DNA of 64,000 nucleotides from Balneolaceae bacterium (GTDB lineage: Bacteria > Bacteroidota > Rhodothermia > Balneolales > Balneolaceae), in assembly GCA_020832285.1 (NCBI GenBank), contig JAFIFB010000010.1, forward strand, positions 46,711 through 110,710. Reading direction: 5' to 3'. The first letter of the stretch is position 1, and every line of letters begins with the position of its first letter. Positions 1 to 10,400 of the stretch are shown here, in pieces. A program made the position numbers and the translations under genes. The notes beneath the pieces are model-generated. The model saw only the letters and a program-made list of their open reading frames with translations. It was not told where the DNA came from and did no database searches.

Positions 1-515
1 TTGCTCCTTCAGTAAATCATCATGAGAAGGATTTCTAATAACTATTCCCGAGTCTCTGTTGAATCTGCCAATCGGCTATACCCGAATTTATATCTTCTAT
101 GAGTTTTTAAATAATAACAAGTGCTTTTTAAGACAGATTAGATAACTTTATAATTATTTATACACTATTAATTGACATTAGTCATATAATAAAATCCTGA
201 TTTGTTTTAAACACAAATATCACCTTATATTGGTGGTAATTGATCGAAAAATAAATCACATCCAGACCGATCATTGCTGACAGATAGCAATCCGTTAAAC
301 TTTTATCCTGATTAAGAACTAAATATTTCAGAATCTTTTTCAAAGTACTTGTCAGCCTCAATCGCTTATTGAAAAGCTATCAACCAAGACCTCACTGTCT
401 CGTCAAAAAGAAATGCTTAATAAAAATATAGTCTGTATTCGAAAAGAAGCTTGTGCCCGATCCGATCAGCAGCTCTGAATCAAACCAGGCACAAATACGC
501 TCAATATAATGGACC
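1..515. other. AT-rich gene-free stretch at left edge
   Basis: No supported gene. It lies downstream of the RND permease gene. All three plus frames are closed by stops within the first 40 bases. One minus-strand frame is open for about 28 codons up to the window edge but has no recognisable start codon or family match. No clear terminator hairpin was found. Confidence 0.5.
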
Positions 516-3500
516 CTATGCAGAGGTTTGAGGGGCAATAACCTCCTGCCTGGAAGTGAGAAACTCCGCCTTTTTCTCCTTCACAAATTCCATAATACCG
601 TTAGCAGTGATATAAACAACGGGAATTAAAACAAGTGTGATAAGTGTGGATGCGGTTAAACCCCCTATTACAACACGGGCAAGTGACGCCTGGATTTCAC
701 CACCTGCACCCCATCCAAAAGAGAGAGGTAAAAGCGCCAGAACCGTTGTAAAAGTAGTCATTAAAATCGGCCTGAGCCTCAGCCTTCCTGATTCAACAAC
801 GGCCTCAAATATACCAAGTTTACGGTCGCGCCTCATCAAGTTGATATAATCTACCAATACGATGGCATTATTTACTACAATTCCAACGAGCATAATCACT
901 CCCATAATACTCTGCATATTAAATGTCGTGTTGGTAATTAACATCGTTGGTATAATTCCAACAACTGCTACCGGTACTGCAAACATTACAATAAGAGGGT
1001 CCAAAAATCGCTCGAATTGAGCGGCCATCACCATGTAAATTAATATGAGTGCCATCAGAATGGATATTATAAAATCTGTCTGGGCTCGCTGCTGCTCTTC
1101 ATATTCGCCACTGTATACAATGGAGAACCCTTGCGGCATATTTATATCAGACAGCTCGGCCTGAATACGCTGAACAGCCTGACCCAGAGGCACCCCGCTC
1201 TCAAGATTAGCCGTAATGAATGTCACTCGCTGGCCATTGATCCGGTTGATCGTAACCGGGCCACGTGAGGCTTGCTGGTCAATCACCGTTGAAATAGGCA
1301 CAGTACGTCCGTCAGCCGAACGTACTGAAACATTTTCAATATCCAGGGTACTCATACGGTCTTGTTCCTGCAGGCGTACGGTAATGGGAAACTCATCTCC
1401 TCCATCGCGATACACTCCGGCACGGACTCCTCCAACATTTGCCTGAACAGCCTGGGCTACTTCCCTTGCCGAGAGGCCAAGTTCAGCAATTTTTTCACGA
1501 TCAAAAATGATGTTTTGCTCCGGACGTCCTTCTTCGCGATCGGACCGGACCCCACGAACTTCAGGAATTCTTTCCATTCTGCGGCGGATTTCTTCTGAAA
1601 GTTCATTGGCGATGTCCAGGTCATACCCCCTGAGCTGTACCTGGACCGCTTCATCACCACCAGAACCAAAAATTCGCCTCAGGATCCAGAGTCCGCTCTG
1701 AGCCTGAACCCGGAAAAATCCACCAGGAATAGTCCCTTCAATCTGATCTCGAATCTGATCGGCCAGATCGTATGAGCTGATTGTACGATCAGCCACATCA
1801 ATCAGGTTTAAATCTACTTGTGCACGGCCGTGTCTTACATCTGTGGATATGTATTTCACCTGATCCATCGGGGCAATGGCTGTAACTTTTTCTACAAGTT
1901 CATCGAGATAGCGGTTTGCTACGGCAATGTTCATTCCGTCAGCCATATAAAAGTCGATCCTGATTTCATCCGCTTCAGTTTGTGGCGCCAGCTCCGTATC
2001 GATAAATCGGGCTCCGTACACAGCTCCAGCTATTAAAACTACCGTAATTCCGAAAACAGCATATTTGTTACGGATAGCTGTTTTTAAAAAGCCGCTGTAT
2101 TTGTCCTCTACTTTTGCAAAAAAAATCTGGAACCGGCCTTTATCTTTTTCGGTAAGCTCAGAGTCCGGGCGAATACTCATAAACTTGCTTGCCAGCATTG
2201 GTACGAGTGTAAGTGCTACCAGCAGGGAACAAACAAGTGCAAATACCACAACCAGCGCCAACTCCTGGAACATGGTTCCGGTGAGGGTTTGCATAAATAC
2301 TACAGGCAGAAAAATAACTGATGTTGTAATTGTTGATGCAACAATGGCTCCTGCCACTTCTTTGGTTCCCACAAGTGAACTTTCGGTCAGAGATTTACCT
2401 TTGCTTCTCAAGCGTACGATATTTTCGAGTACTACAATAGCGTTATCGACAATGAGGCCAACACCAAGTGCGAGCCCTCCGAAACTCATTTGATTGAGAG
2501 TGAGCCCGGTAAAATAGAGCAGGCCGAATGTTGCCACGATCGATACGGGAATGGCCAGTGAAATTATAAACGTTGTGGAACCATTCCTGAGGAAAAGATA
2601 GAGAATAAAAATCGCCAGAAGCGCCCCCCACATGGCCGATTGCTGTACGTTATTGATAGAGTTCTGGATAAATTCGCTTTGATCGGTAACCACAAGAAGG
2701 TTAATATCTTCCCGCTCACTATTTATTCGTTCCACTTCCCTGTGGATCAGCCGAGACACTTCCACTGTATTTGCACCAGACTGTTTTCGGATTCCCATCC
2801 GAATCATCGGTTCGTCATTAACACTCACCAGCCGCCCGATTTCTGCATAGGCATCCTCTACAGTGGCCACATCACTCACGCGAACCGGTTTTCCGTCAAT
2901 CCTGGTGATAATTGTTTCTGCAATTTGTTCAATATTGGTAAACTCTCCCAGTGTGCGCACATAGAGTTGTGTAAGGCCATCTTTCACGTTTCCGCCGGGC
3001 AGAGTTGTATTTTCAGCAACAATGGCATTTTGAACATCTATGGCTGTCAGGCCACTCGCAATCAGCCGGTCTCGCTTCAGGTTCACCAGTACTTCGCGAT
3101 AAACCCCTCCCCATACATCAATTGTACCAACTCCGGGAACTTGTTCAAGCCGTTTGGCAATGTCTCTTTCCAGTAGCCGGGTTAAATCATCAAGCGGCCG
3201 TGTAGACTGAGCTCCAAGGATAACAATTGGTGAGTCGTTTGGATCAAATTTACGTACTCTCGGATTATCAGCTTCTTCTGGCAAACTTCTTCTAACCCGA
3301 TCGAGCGCAGCCCGAACATCATTTGCGGCTTCATCCAGATTGCTGTTTTGAGTAAAATTAAGTGTAACACGGCTGCGGCCCTCTTCCGACTGAGAGGTCA
3401 CCTCTTCGAGGTTTGCCACACCGGCAACAGCGTTTTCGATCTGGTCGGTAATGATCACCTCAATCTCTTCCGGTCCCACATTCGGATAATCTACGGTAAT

Positions 3501-3638
3501 GGATAAACGGGGAAATTCGATAGGCGGAAGAAGATCGACAGGCAGGTATCGAAAACCGGCAATTCCCAGAATCACCACAATCAGATAAACCATTGTGGTG
3601 GCAATAGGCCTTTTAATTGAAGTATCAGTTAATCCCAT
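516..3638 (-). CDS. RND efflux transporter permease (AcrB/HAE1-like)
   Basis: This is an inner-membrane proton-driven pump subunit that exports drugs or other toxic compounds through a tripartite complex. The 1040 residues match the usual length of AcrB-type permeases. There is one transmembrane helix near residues 10-30, a porter domain, a cluster of helices from about 330 to 480, a second porter half, and a final helix cluster from about 860 to 1020. The TM4 proton-relay region reads GLIVDNAIVV, giving Asp398-Asn399 where AcrB has Asp-Asp, and the TM10 region reads VNNAIVLVDY. This variant is common in permeases outside the proteobacterial AcrB group. The adaptor gene lies 19 bases upstream on the same strand, so the two form an operon. 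No outer-membrane TolC-like gene is seen beside them. The substrate cannot be told from sequence. Confidence 0.95.
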   Translation of the reverse strand: MGLTDTSIKRPIATTMVYLIVVILGIAGFRYLPVDLLPPIEFPRLSITVDYPNVGPEEIEVIITDQIENAVAGVANLEEVTSQSEEGRSRVTLNFTQNSNLDEAANDVRAALDRVRRSLPEEADNPRVRKFDPNDSPIVILGAQSTRPLDDLTRLLERDIAKRLEQVPGVGTIDVWGGVYREVLVNLKRDRLIASGLTAIDVQNAIVAENTTLPGGNVKDGLTQLYVRTLGEFTNIEQIAETIITRIDGKPVRVSDVATVEDAYAEIGRLVSVNDEPMIRMGIRKQSGANTVEVSRLIHREVERINSEREDINLLVVTDQSEFIQNSINNVQQSAMWGALLAIFILYLFLRNGSTTFIISLAIPVSIVATFGLLYFTGLTLNQMSFGGLALGVGLIVDNAIVVLENIVRLRSKGKSLTESSLVGTKEVAGAIVASTITTSVIFLPVVFMQTLTGTMFQELALVVVFALVCSLLVALTLVPMLASKFMSIRPDSELTEKDKGRFQIFFAKVEDKYSGFLKTAIRNKYAVFGITVVLIAGAVYGARFIDTELAPQTEADEIRIDFYMADGMNIAVANRYLDELVEKVTAIAPMDQVKYISTDVRHGRAQVDLNLIDVADRTISSYDLADQIRDQIEGTIPGGFFRVQAQSGLWILRRIFGSGGDEAVQVQLRGYDLDIANELSEEIRRRMERIPEVRGVRSDREEGRPEQNIIFDREKIAELGLSAREVAQAVQANVGGVRAGVYRDGGDEFPITVRLQEQDRMSTLDIENVSVRSADGRTVPISTVIDQQASRGPVTINRINGQRVTFITANLESGVPLGQAVQRIQAELSDINMPQGFSIVYSGEYEEQQRAQTDFIISILMALILIYMVMAAQFERFLDPLIVMFAVPVAVVGIIPTMLITNTTFNMQSIMGVIMLVGIVVNNAIVLVDYINLMRRDRKLGIFEAVVESGRLRLRPILMTTFTTVLALLPLSFGWGAGGEIQASLARVVIGGLTASTLITLVLIPVVYITANGIMEFVKEKKAEFLTSRQEVIAPQTSA

Positions 3639-3657
3639 TTTTGTTCTGTTTTTTAAG

Positions 3658-4962
3658 TTAAGACCCTGTTTGAGGACGGTCAGCTACATTTCCATTCATA
3701 ATCTCACGGAGCAGATCCTGTGGTTGTAATCGCTGCATTTGCATTATGTTATACCAGCTTACAGGCCTTACACGGGCTTGTCCGCTGCTGCCACGTGAGA
3801 GCAGGTTCTGGCCAACTGTGACCACCCAGTCACCACTTCTGATGCCTTCAACACCTGCGGCATCTCTTCCTCGAGCTATAATTTCCACCGGGAGAAACTC
3901 AACATCGGTTGGGTTACTCAGGCTGCCTCTTTCCCCGTTATTTTCAAGCTCTTCGATAACCTCTGCTTCCAGTCCGAAACTTGTTGCCACATATACACCG
4001 ATCTGACCGGTTTGCGGGTGCCGGTAAATAGCACTGAGTGGAATAATGGTTGCCTCTTCGCTCTGACCATAAAGTACATCCACGGTTACAAACATCCCCG
4101 GGAGAAGCAGTCCATCCTGATTATCGATATCAATTTCGGCTTCAGTGCTAAAGTTCCCCGCCCCCAAAAATGGAGAAATTCGTGAAACTTCACCGGCAAG
4201 TACAGTATCCCGGATATTTTCCGAAAAAATACGAACATCCTGCCCTGTAGTAATATATCCAAGCATTCGCTCAGTAAGATTTATTGTAACTTTTGACTGT
4301 GTCAGGTCACCAAGTATAAATAGCCTTGTATTTGCACCTGCCTGCATCCCCACTTCTGCATTTCTCTGACCCACCGTTCCACTCACCGGCGCCCTTATTA
4401 TGGTCTGTTCAAGTGCATCATTTTGTTCTTCTACATTTGAACGTGCCTGTTCAACTTGAGCTTCAGCCAATTCAAGGCTGGCCTCAGCCGATTCAAGCCG
4501 TGCTTCGAGCTGTTCAATTTCAAGTTCACTACTCAGATCACGTTGCTGAAGAATTCGTTCTCTTCGGATTTGGGATTCAATCTCCCCCAATGCTGCCTGT
4601 GCCTGCCGGCGCTGGGCGATATTTATGCGCAGGCTTGCTTCAGCCTGACGCAATCTTTCCCTGTACTCGGTATCACGCAATTTTATCAACGGTTCACCTT
4701 GCTGCACCAGCTGGCCATTTTGCACAAATACTTCTTCAATCGGAGCTGATATTCTGGGATAGATATCTACCTGATTGGCAGCTCTTACAATTCCATTAAG
4801 TCTCTCTTCGAGAGGCAGCCCGCCAAACTGTGCCTGAACAACTTCAACTGCCGGAACAACCTGACCCTGTCCGCTTCCGGACTGCTCATCACTGCTGCAA
4901 GCTTGAAAGGTTAGAAAAGCAAATACAATTACTGATATCTTTATAATCTTATGTTTCATCAC
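3658..4962 (-). CDS. RND efflux periplasmic adaptor (membrane-fusion protein)
   Basis: This is the periplasmic adaptor joining the RND permease encoded just downstream to an outer-membrane channel. The N-terminus has a hydrophobic signal followed by Cys22 in the context FQAC, which suggests a lipoprotein although the lipobox is weak. A biotinyl-lipoyl-like half motif occurs near residues 60-100, then a long heptad-rich helical hairpin (about 85-185) rich in Gln, Glu and Ala. The return lipoyl half follows (about IIRAPVSGTVGQRNAEVG), then beta-barrel and membrane-proximal domains. Its 434 residues are a little longer than typical AcrA. It is the first gene of the two-gene operon; about 860 bases without genes lie upstream. 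Confidence 0.93.
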   Translation of the reverse strand: MMKHKIIKISVIVFAFLTFQACSSDEQSGSGQGQVVPAVEVVQAQFGGLPLEERLNGIVRAANQVDIYPRISAPIEEVFVQNGQLVQQGEPLIKLRDTEYRERLRQAEASLRINIAQRRQAQAALGEIESQIRRERILQQRDLSSELEIEQLEARLESAEASLELAEAQVEQARSNVEEQNDALEQTIIRAPVSGTVGQRNAEVGMQAGANTRLFILGDLTQSKVTINLTERMLGYITTGQDVRIFSENIRDTVLAGEVSRISPFLGAGNFSTEAEIDIDNQDGLLLPGMFVTVDVLYGQSEEATIIPLSAIYRHPQTGQIGVYVATSFGLEAEVIEELENNGERGSLSNPTDVEFLPVEIIARGRDAAGVEGIRSGDWVVTVGQNLLSRGSSGQARVRPVSWYNIMQMQRLQPQDLLREIMNGNVADRPQTGS

Positions 4963-5824
4963 TCAATTCTTTTATAGGATAATGATAGAATAACATTAAT
5001 TTTCAATTTTCATTTCGCAAATCTTGTTAAAAAAATTAAAAGCGAATCATTATAATTGAATACTACCGCTTTTGTATTTGTTTTTAATACTGTTGCAGAA
5101 GAATCTTTTATTTTTACAGAAAACAGTAAAACTCCCTGCAATCAAATATTAATGATCAATTTTACATAAAGTTGACCAATCAGACCCTGTAATTCAGGCA
5201 GCTCCAGGCTCCTTAACAGGTGAAGATTATCAGATAAAAATTTGGCTTCTATACAACAGAATGGTATGGTTTTATAAGAACCGTTCCCTTCCTTGATCTT
5301 TTAAACTCAGATCGATTCACAATCAGTTTTATTTATTCAGTATAAAGTCTTCCGCTGGCTGGCGGAGAGATTATAGAGGGGTATCCATCCATTTTTAATA
5401 TTTTAATGAACATCGCCCTTAATCCCCCGTTTTGCCAAAGGCATCATTTAAGATTCGAACTCAGGTTTTTACTGAATCCATCAATGGATGATGTAATAAA
5501 TTTCATGGTGCATCAATGTCTGAAACATACTGTTATTTTACCACTGTAGCTTGGCCAGGCCGATGAAAGGCCCGGTGGATGTGACGCCAATTCTTTATTG
5601 CGAAATTAAATTATTTTTAATGGAAAATCGTATACTTTTTATTGTACTACCCTCACATTCAATACAAGATCATCCCTCATTTCACGTTTTCAAAATTGTA
5701 TTTGAGGAGAATAATTCTTCTTATATTGTATTATTTTTTAATCTCTCCCGGCACGAGCTGCCAAACTGGTTCGAACTCTGCCCGGTACAATGAAATAAAA
5801 TTCAACCATTTTCTGTAAGCTATC
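4963..5824. other. Gene-free intergenic region with hairpins and a repeat box
   Basis: No convincing gene; an 80-codon plus frame at 5551-5793 has no family features. The region holds the likely promoters of the efflux operon (minus) and of the thioredoxin-like gene (plus). A 48-base box at 5303-5350 recurs at 60211-60258. An imperfect stem is visible at 5541-5578 (CCACTG pairing with CGGTGG around an inner GGCC/GGCC pair), and a small TCCGC/GCGGA hairpin follows the repeat box. Confidence 0.5.
5303..5350 (+). repeat. 48-bp dispersed repeat box, copy 1
   Basis: It matches 60211-60258 at about 41 of 48 positions by eye, with the shared core TCAGTTTTATTTATTCA. Both copies lie in long gene-free stretches. 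The function is unknown. Confidence 0.5.
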
Positions 5825-6301
5825 ATGAAACGAAAAGCTGTTATCGGTTCTGTAATTACCGGTTTTATTCTAATCTTCGCCTATTTTTCATTTACACAAA
5901 TCATTCCTGAAGATATCGAAAATGCACCGGAGTGGATGCCGCTAGAAACCGCACTTGAACAAGCTGGCCAAGACAACCGGCTCCTAATGATTGATATTTA
6001 CGAAGTAGGATGCCAATTTTGCCGAAAAATGGACCGTGAAACCTACCCGGCCCCTTCTGTTCGCGCCATACTCGACCGCTCGTACCATCCTGTAAAAGTT
6101 AACGGTCATTCCACAAATATGCTCTTATTTAACGGAGAGGAGATGAGTGAACGGGAATTTGCTTCCAAAATGGGTGTCACTGCCTATCCCTTCACGGTAG
6201 TTATGGATGCTGATGGGAATGTAATTGACCGCCGCCGCGGCTATCAGGATGTTGTTGGATTTTCCCGCTTTCTGAATAATGCGCTTGAAAAAGGGAGTTG
6301 A
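5825..6301 (+). CDS. Membrane-anchored thioredoxin-like protein
   Basis: This is a predicted periplasm-facing thiol-disulfide protein. One N-terminal hydrophobic helix (about residues 6-26) anchors or exports it. The thioredoxin fold follows, with the redox pair Cys63-Gln-Phe-Cys66 in VGCQFCRKMD and a cis-proline region AYPFTVVMDADG. The pattern FxxxVxCxxCxxMxxET resembles the thioredoxin_7 / DUF255-type group, which carries out disulfide reduction or maturation in the envelope, rather than classical cytoplasmic thioredoxin. The protein is 158 residues long. It stands alone, convergent with lspA. The exact partner is not evident. Confidence 0.85.
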   Translation: MKRKAVIGSVITGFILIFAYFSFTQIIPEDIENAPEWMPLETALEQAGQDNRLLMIDIYEVGCQFCRKMDRETYPAPSVRAILDRSYHPVKVNGHSTNMLLFNGEEMSEREFASKMGVTAYPFTVVMDADGNVIDRRRGYQDVVGFSRFLNNALEKGS

Positions 6302-6375
6302 TTACTCCTTCAGACTGATGGAGGAAACACGAAATTTTCCCTGACTACAACCCTTTTGTCTGTTTTTCGTAAAGA

Positions 6376-7023
6376 TCAGGCATTTTTGTTATTGCTGATT
6401 GTCTGCTGATCCGGGTCATCGGAAACCATAACAGAATCATCCTCTGTTGCCACGTCTGTTAGATCTGCACTTTCAGGCATTTGTTCCGTTTCCTCTTCCT
6501 CTTCTGTTATGGGCATAATTTTTTTGTGGAAAAGAATCAGTACAATTATAGATGTGCTTATAGCAATATCAGCAACATTAAAAATGTATGGGAAAACCGG
6601 CCAGTCGCCTATAGTAAGTGTAAAGTGTATAAAATCGACAACATGCCCGTGAAGTACTCCGCCATAACCACCCGCAATTCCCATAAAAATACGGTCGGTA
6701 ATATTACCGAGTGCTCCTCCAAGAATCAGCCCCATGCAGATGAGGTATGCAAAATTAGCTTTTTCAAGAGTGATCAGAATGTAAACCAGAATCCCGATCG
6801 TGGCGAGGATCGCAATTACACTGATTGTAGGCGTAGAAAGCCAATCCATGCCCATTGCCATGCCGGGATTTTTGGTAAAATTAAGTGCCAGCCAGCCTTC
6901 AATCACTTCAACTCTGTGTAAGCCGGGATTTGTCCGGACTAAATTTTTGGTGATCTGATCTACGATCACCACTAAAATAACAGGAACAAAAAGTGCTGTA
7001 AGTTTTTTTCCTCGTAACGACAA
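6376..7023 (-). CDS. lspA: Lipoprotein signal peptidase (signal peptidase II)
   Basis: This aspartic protease of the inner membrane removes signal peptides from prolipoproteins after lipidation; several lipoproteins in this window would be substrates. Four transmembrane helices are visible. The two expected catalytic aspartates are Asp110 in GNITDRI and Asp152 in FNVADIAIS, with the conserved VVDFIHF around Asp130. After residue 170 it carries an unusual acidic cytoplasmic tail rich in Glu and Asp, which accounts for its length of 215 against about 160-170 in most relatives. It is the last gene of the ileS-dksA-lspA operon and starts 12 bases after the dksA-like gene. Confidence 0.95.
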   Translation of the reverse strand: MSLRGKKLTALFVPVILVVIVDQITKNLVRTNPGLHRVEVIEGWLALNFTKNPGMAMGMDWLSTPTISVIAILATIGILVYILITLEKANFAYLICMGLILGGALGNITDRIFMGIAGGYGGVLHGHVVDFIHFTLTIGDWPVFPYIFNVADIAISTSIIVLILFHKKIMPITEEEEETEQMPESADLTDVATEDDSVMVSDDPDQQTISNNKNA

Positions 7024-7035
7024 ATCTATATACTC

Positions 7036-7440
7036 TTATCGGCGTTTTAATTTAGCTTCGATGCTGAGCTGCGTGTGAGGAACGGCTTCGAGGCGTCCTT
7101 TGGCAATTTTTTTGCCGGTAACTTTACACACACCGTATGTTTTGTTCTCAATTCGCTTTAGTGCATCATCGAGATACCGGACAAACTTTTTGGTGCGGTT
7201 AAAAAGCATGTACGTTTTCTCCCGCTCCTGTGCGTCCGTGCCGGCATCAGCCATGTGAAAAGAGTATGCTGACTCATCGGATGCATTCTCCATACTTTCA
7301 CGCAGTAAATTCTGCAATGTAGTGAGCTCCTGCTCAGCCTCATCCCTCTTTTTCACGATAATTTGCTTAAAGTACTCAAGCTCCTCATCGTTGTAGGGGG
7401 AAATTCTTTCCTCTTTTTTTGTTTCTTTTGAAGATGCCAT
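7036..7440 (-). CDS. DksA/TraR-family regulator without a complete zinc finger
   Basis: This is a predicted RNA-polymerase secondary-channel binding protein of the DksA/TraR family. It has a coiled-coil front half (about residues 15-75) and a C-terminal globular segment with the family signature YGVCKVTGKKIAKGRLEAVP. Only one cysteine of the usual four-cysteine zinc finger remains (in GVCKV); this is normal for Bacteroidota-type members but means a zinc site is not expected. The protein is 134 residues long. It sits between ileS and lspA with 11- and 12-base gaps, so it is cotranscribed with them. Regulation by ppGpp cannot be judged from sequence. Confidence 0.88.
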   Translation of the reverse strand: MASSKETKKEERISPYNDEELEYFKQIIVKKRDEAEQELTTLQNLLRESMENASDESAYSFHMADAGTDAQEREKTYMLFNRTKKFVRYLDDALKRIENKTYGVCKVTGKKIAKGRLEAVPHTQLSIEAKLKRR

Positions 7441-7451
7441 AATCTTAATGA

Positions 7452-10400
7452 TTAATTGTTAATTGTTCTTCGTATCGAAATTTCGGTTTCGTCGCCCTCG
7501 ATTTCCCAGGTCTTGACAAAATCAGATACGTCCAGTATGCTGGTATTGATCTCTTCTGCAAGTGTTTCGGTTTTGATATTATCCAATGAAGATTCAACCG
7601 CTTTTTTCAGTACATCCGAACCGGAGAACCCGATCACAATGCGGTCTGTCACTTCAAAATCGGCCTCTTTGCGCATATTCTGAATGCGGTTCACGAATTC
7701 ACGTGACAACCCTTCTTCAATCAGTTTGGGGGTCAGTTCTGTATCCACAGCAACAGTTATGCCTTTTTCTGTTTCAACAGACCATCCCTGGAGGCCGGTT
7801 CGCTGAATTTCTATTTCATTTGATGAAATTCTTACTTTTTCATCATCATCCAGAAGAAGTTCAATAACGCCTTCATCTTCGAATTTAGTAATATCTTCGG
7901 TAGATAGTTGATTTATTTTTTTGGCAACTGCTTTCATCCGCTTTCCGAGCCGCTTTCCAAGTACCGGGAAGTTCGGTTTGGCAGATTTACTCACAATACC
8001 GGAATCATCATTCACATACTCAATTTCTTTAACGTTTACCTCATCCAAAATAATGCCTTTCACCGCATTAACTACCGTTCGCTCATCGCTGGCAATTGGA
8101 AGTATAATTTTTTTCAGTGGCTGTCTAACGTTCACATTGATTTGATTTCGAACCCGCAACACAATGGAGCTAATAATTCTGGCCACATCCATACGGCGTT
8201 CGAGCTGTTTGTCGATGGCAGTTTCCTCAACCGTCGGATAAAATGAGATATGGACAGAATCTTCATCCTGTTTCACTACCTCGTTCAAGCGCTGGTAGAG
8301 CCATTCACCCATATAAGGTGCGATGGGCGACATGATTTTCGCCAGACTGAGCAGACACTCGAAAAGGGTTTGATAAGCGGCCGTTTTGTCCAGGCTTTTG
8401 CCTTCTTTCCAGAAACGTCGACGGCTTCGGCGGATGTACCAGTTACTCAATTCATCCAAAAAGTGTTCCATCTCACGGACTGCTTTGGTGGGTTCGTACT
8501 CATCCAAAAATTCATCCACCTGTTTTACAGTAGTGTTGAGGCGGGAGATAATCCAACGATCCATCTCGGTTCTTTCAGAACTTGGGATAGGCGAACCAGA
8601 GTAGGTAAACCCGTCGATATTTGCATAAAGAGCAAAAAAGGAGTACGTATTTACGATAGTATTGAAAAACTTTCGCTGAACTTCATTCAAGCCTTCTTCA
8701 CTGAACTTCAGGTTTTCCCACGGAGATGAATTCGACATCATATACCAGCGAACGGTATCCGCTCCAAAATTTTGAATCACTTCCTGCGGATCCACCGTAT
8801 TCCCTTTCGACTTGCTCATCTTCTCGCCTTTGGCATCCAGCACCAGGCCATTAGATACCACATTCATATAAGCCGGTTTGTCGAACAGCATGGTTCCGAG
8901 TGCATGCAGTGTGTAAAACCATCCCCGGGTCTGATCAACCCCTTCAGCGATAAAATCGGCAGGGAAATTTTCCTTGAATTTCTTTTTGTTTTCAAACGGA
9001 TAGTGCCATTGTGCCCAGGGCATCGCTCCCGAATCGAACCAAACGTCCAGTAGATCGGGAATTCGCCTCATAGTGCCGCCATTCGGGCACTTCCATGTAA
9101 ACTCGTCGATATGCGGACGGTGCATATCCAGATCCAGATCATCAGGGATTTTCGCTTTTTTCCTGAGCTCTTCCACACTGCCGATGCACTCCACATAATC
9201 GGGATCTTTATCACTTACCCATATAGGTATAGGCGTGCCCCAATAGCGCTGGCGTGATACAGCCCAGTCTACATTATTTTCGAGCCAGGTTCCAAAACGG
9301 CCAGTGCCGGTGCTCTCCGGCTTCCAGTTAATTTTCTTGTTGAACTCCACCATTTTGTCTTTCACGTCGGTGGTGCGGATAAACCACGATTCAACCGGAT
9401 AAGACATCAGCGGAGTTCCTTTTCGCCAATCAAAAGGATAATTGTGCACGTACGTTTCGTGGTGATACATGCGGTTTTTATCCTTGATGGCACGGATAAT
9501 TTCCTTGTCGGCATCTTTGAACCACATTCCCGCATAATCTTTCACCTCACCGGTAAAGCGGCCTTCGCGGTCAATAGGGTTATAAAGGGGAATGCCGGCT
9601 TTTTTACAAGTTTCGAAGTCATCAGCACCAAAAGCTGGAGCGGTATGCACCACACCGGTGCCATCTTCAGTTGTCACATAATCGGCCGCAACCACTCTCC
9701 ATGCATCCTCTTTTTCATATTCCTGCATCGCATATTCAAAAACAGGCTTATACACCCAGCCGATCAGGTCACTTCCTTTGTAATGTTCTGTGATTTCATA
9801 CTCTTGCCGGATTGCATCATCCAGGCAGTCCTTGGCCAGGATATAAAATTCGGTTTTCTCTTCCTCGGATACTTTGATTTTCACATACTCCAGTTCCGGA
9901 TTCACCGCAAGTGCCATATTTGAAATAATGGTCCAGGGAGTTGTAGTCCACGCCAGGAAGAAAACATTTTCATCGGCATCGAGGGAAAATTTAACGGTAA
10001 TAGAAGGATCTTGTGTCTCTTCATAACCCAAACTCACTTCATGTGAAGAAAGTACCGTTCCGCTTCCCGGTGAGTACCACTGAATTTTGTAGCCTTTGTA
10101 TACCAGCCCCTTTTCATAAAGCTGTTTGAACGCCCACCAGACCGATTCGATATAATTATTTTCGAAGGTGATGTAGGGATTATCCAGGTCGACCCAGTAC
10201 CCCATCCTGGTGGTGAGGTCGTCCCAAAGATGCTTGTACTTCAGCACACTTTCCCGGCACTTTGCATTGTATTTGGCCAGTCCGTACTCTTCTACCTGGG
10301 AACGGCCTTCCAGGCCAAGCTCCTTTTCTACTTCAATTTCAACTGGCAGCCCGTGCGTATCCCAGCCGCCCTTTCTTTCTACGCGGAAACCTTTCAGGGT

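Noticed and set aside
2640..3176. Long plus-strand frame opposite the RND permease gene
   Set aside because: It is an antisense shadow of a well-supported gene, with histidine- and cysteine-rich nonsense composition.
5551..5793. Plus-strand open frame of 80 codons
   Set aside because: AT-rich, no start context, no domain or signal features; better explained as spacer.
8250..8729. Long plus-strand frame opposite ileS
   Set aside because: Antisense shadow of a certain synthetase gene.
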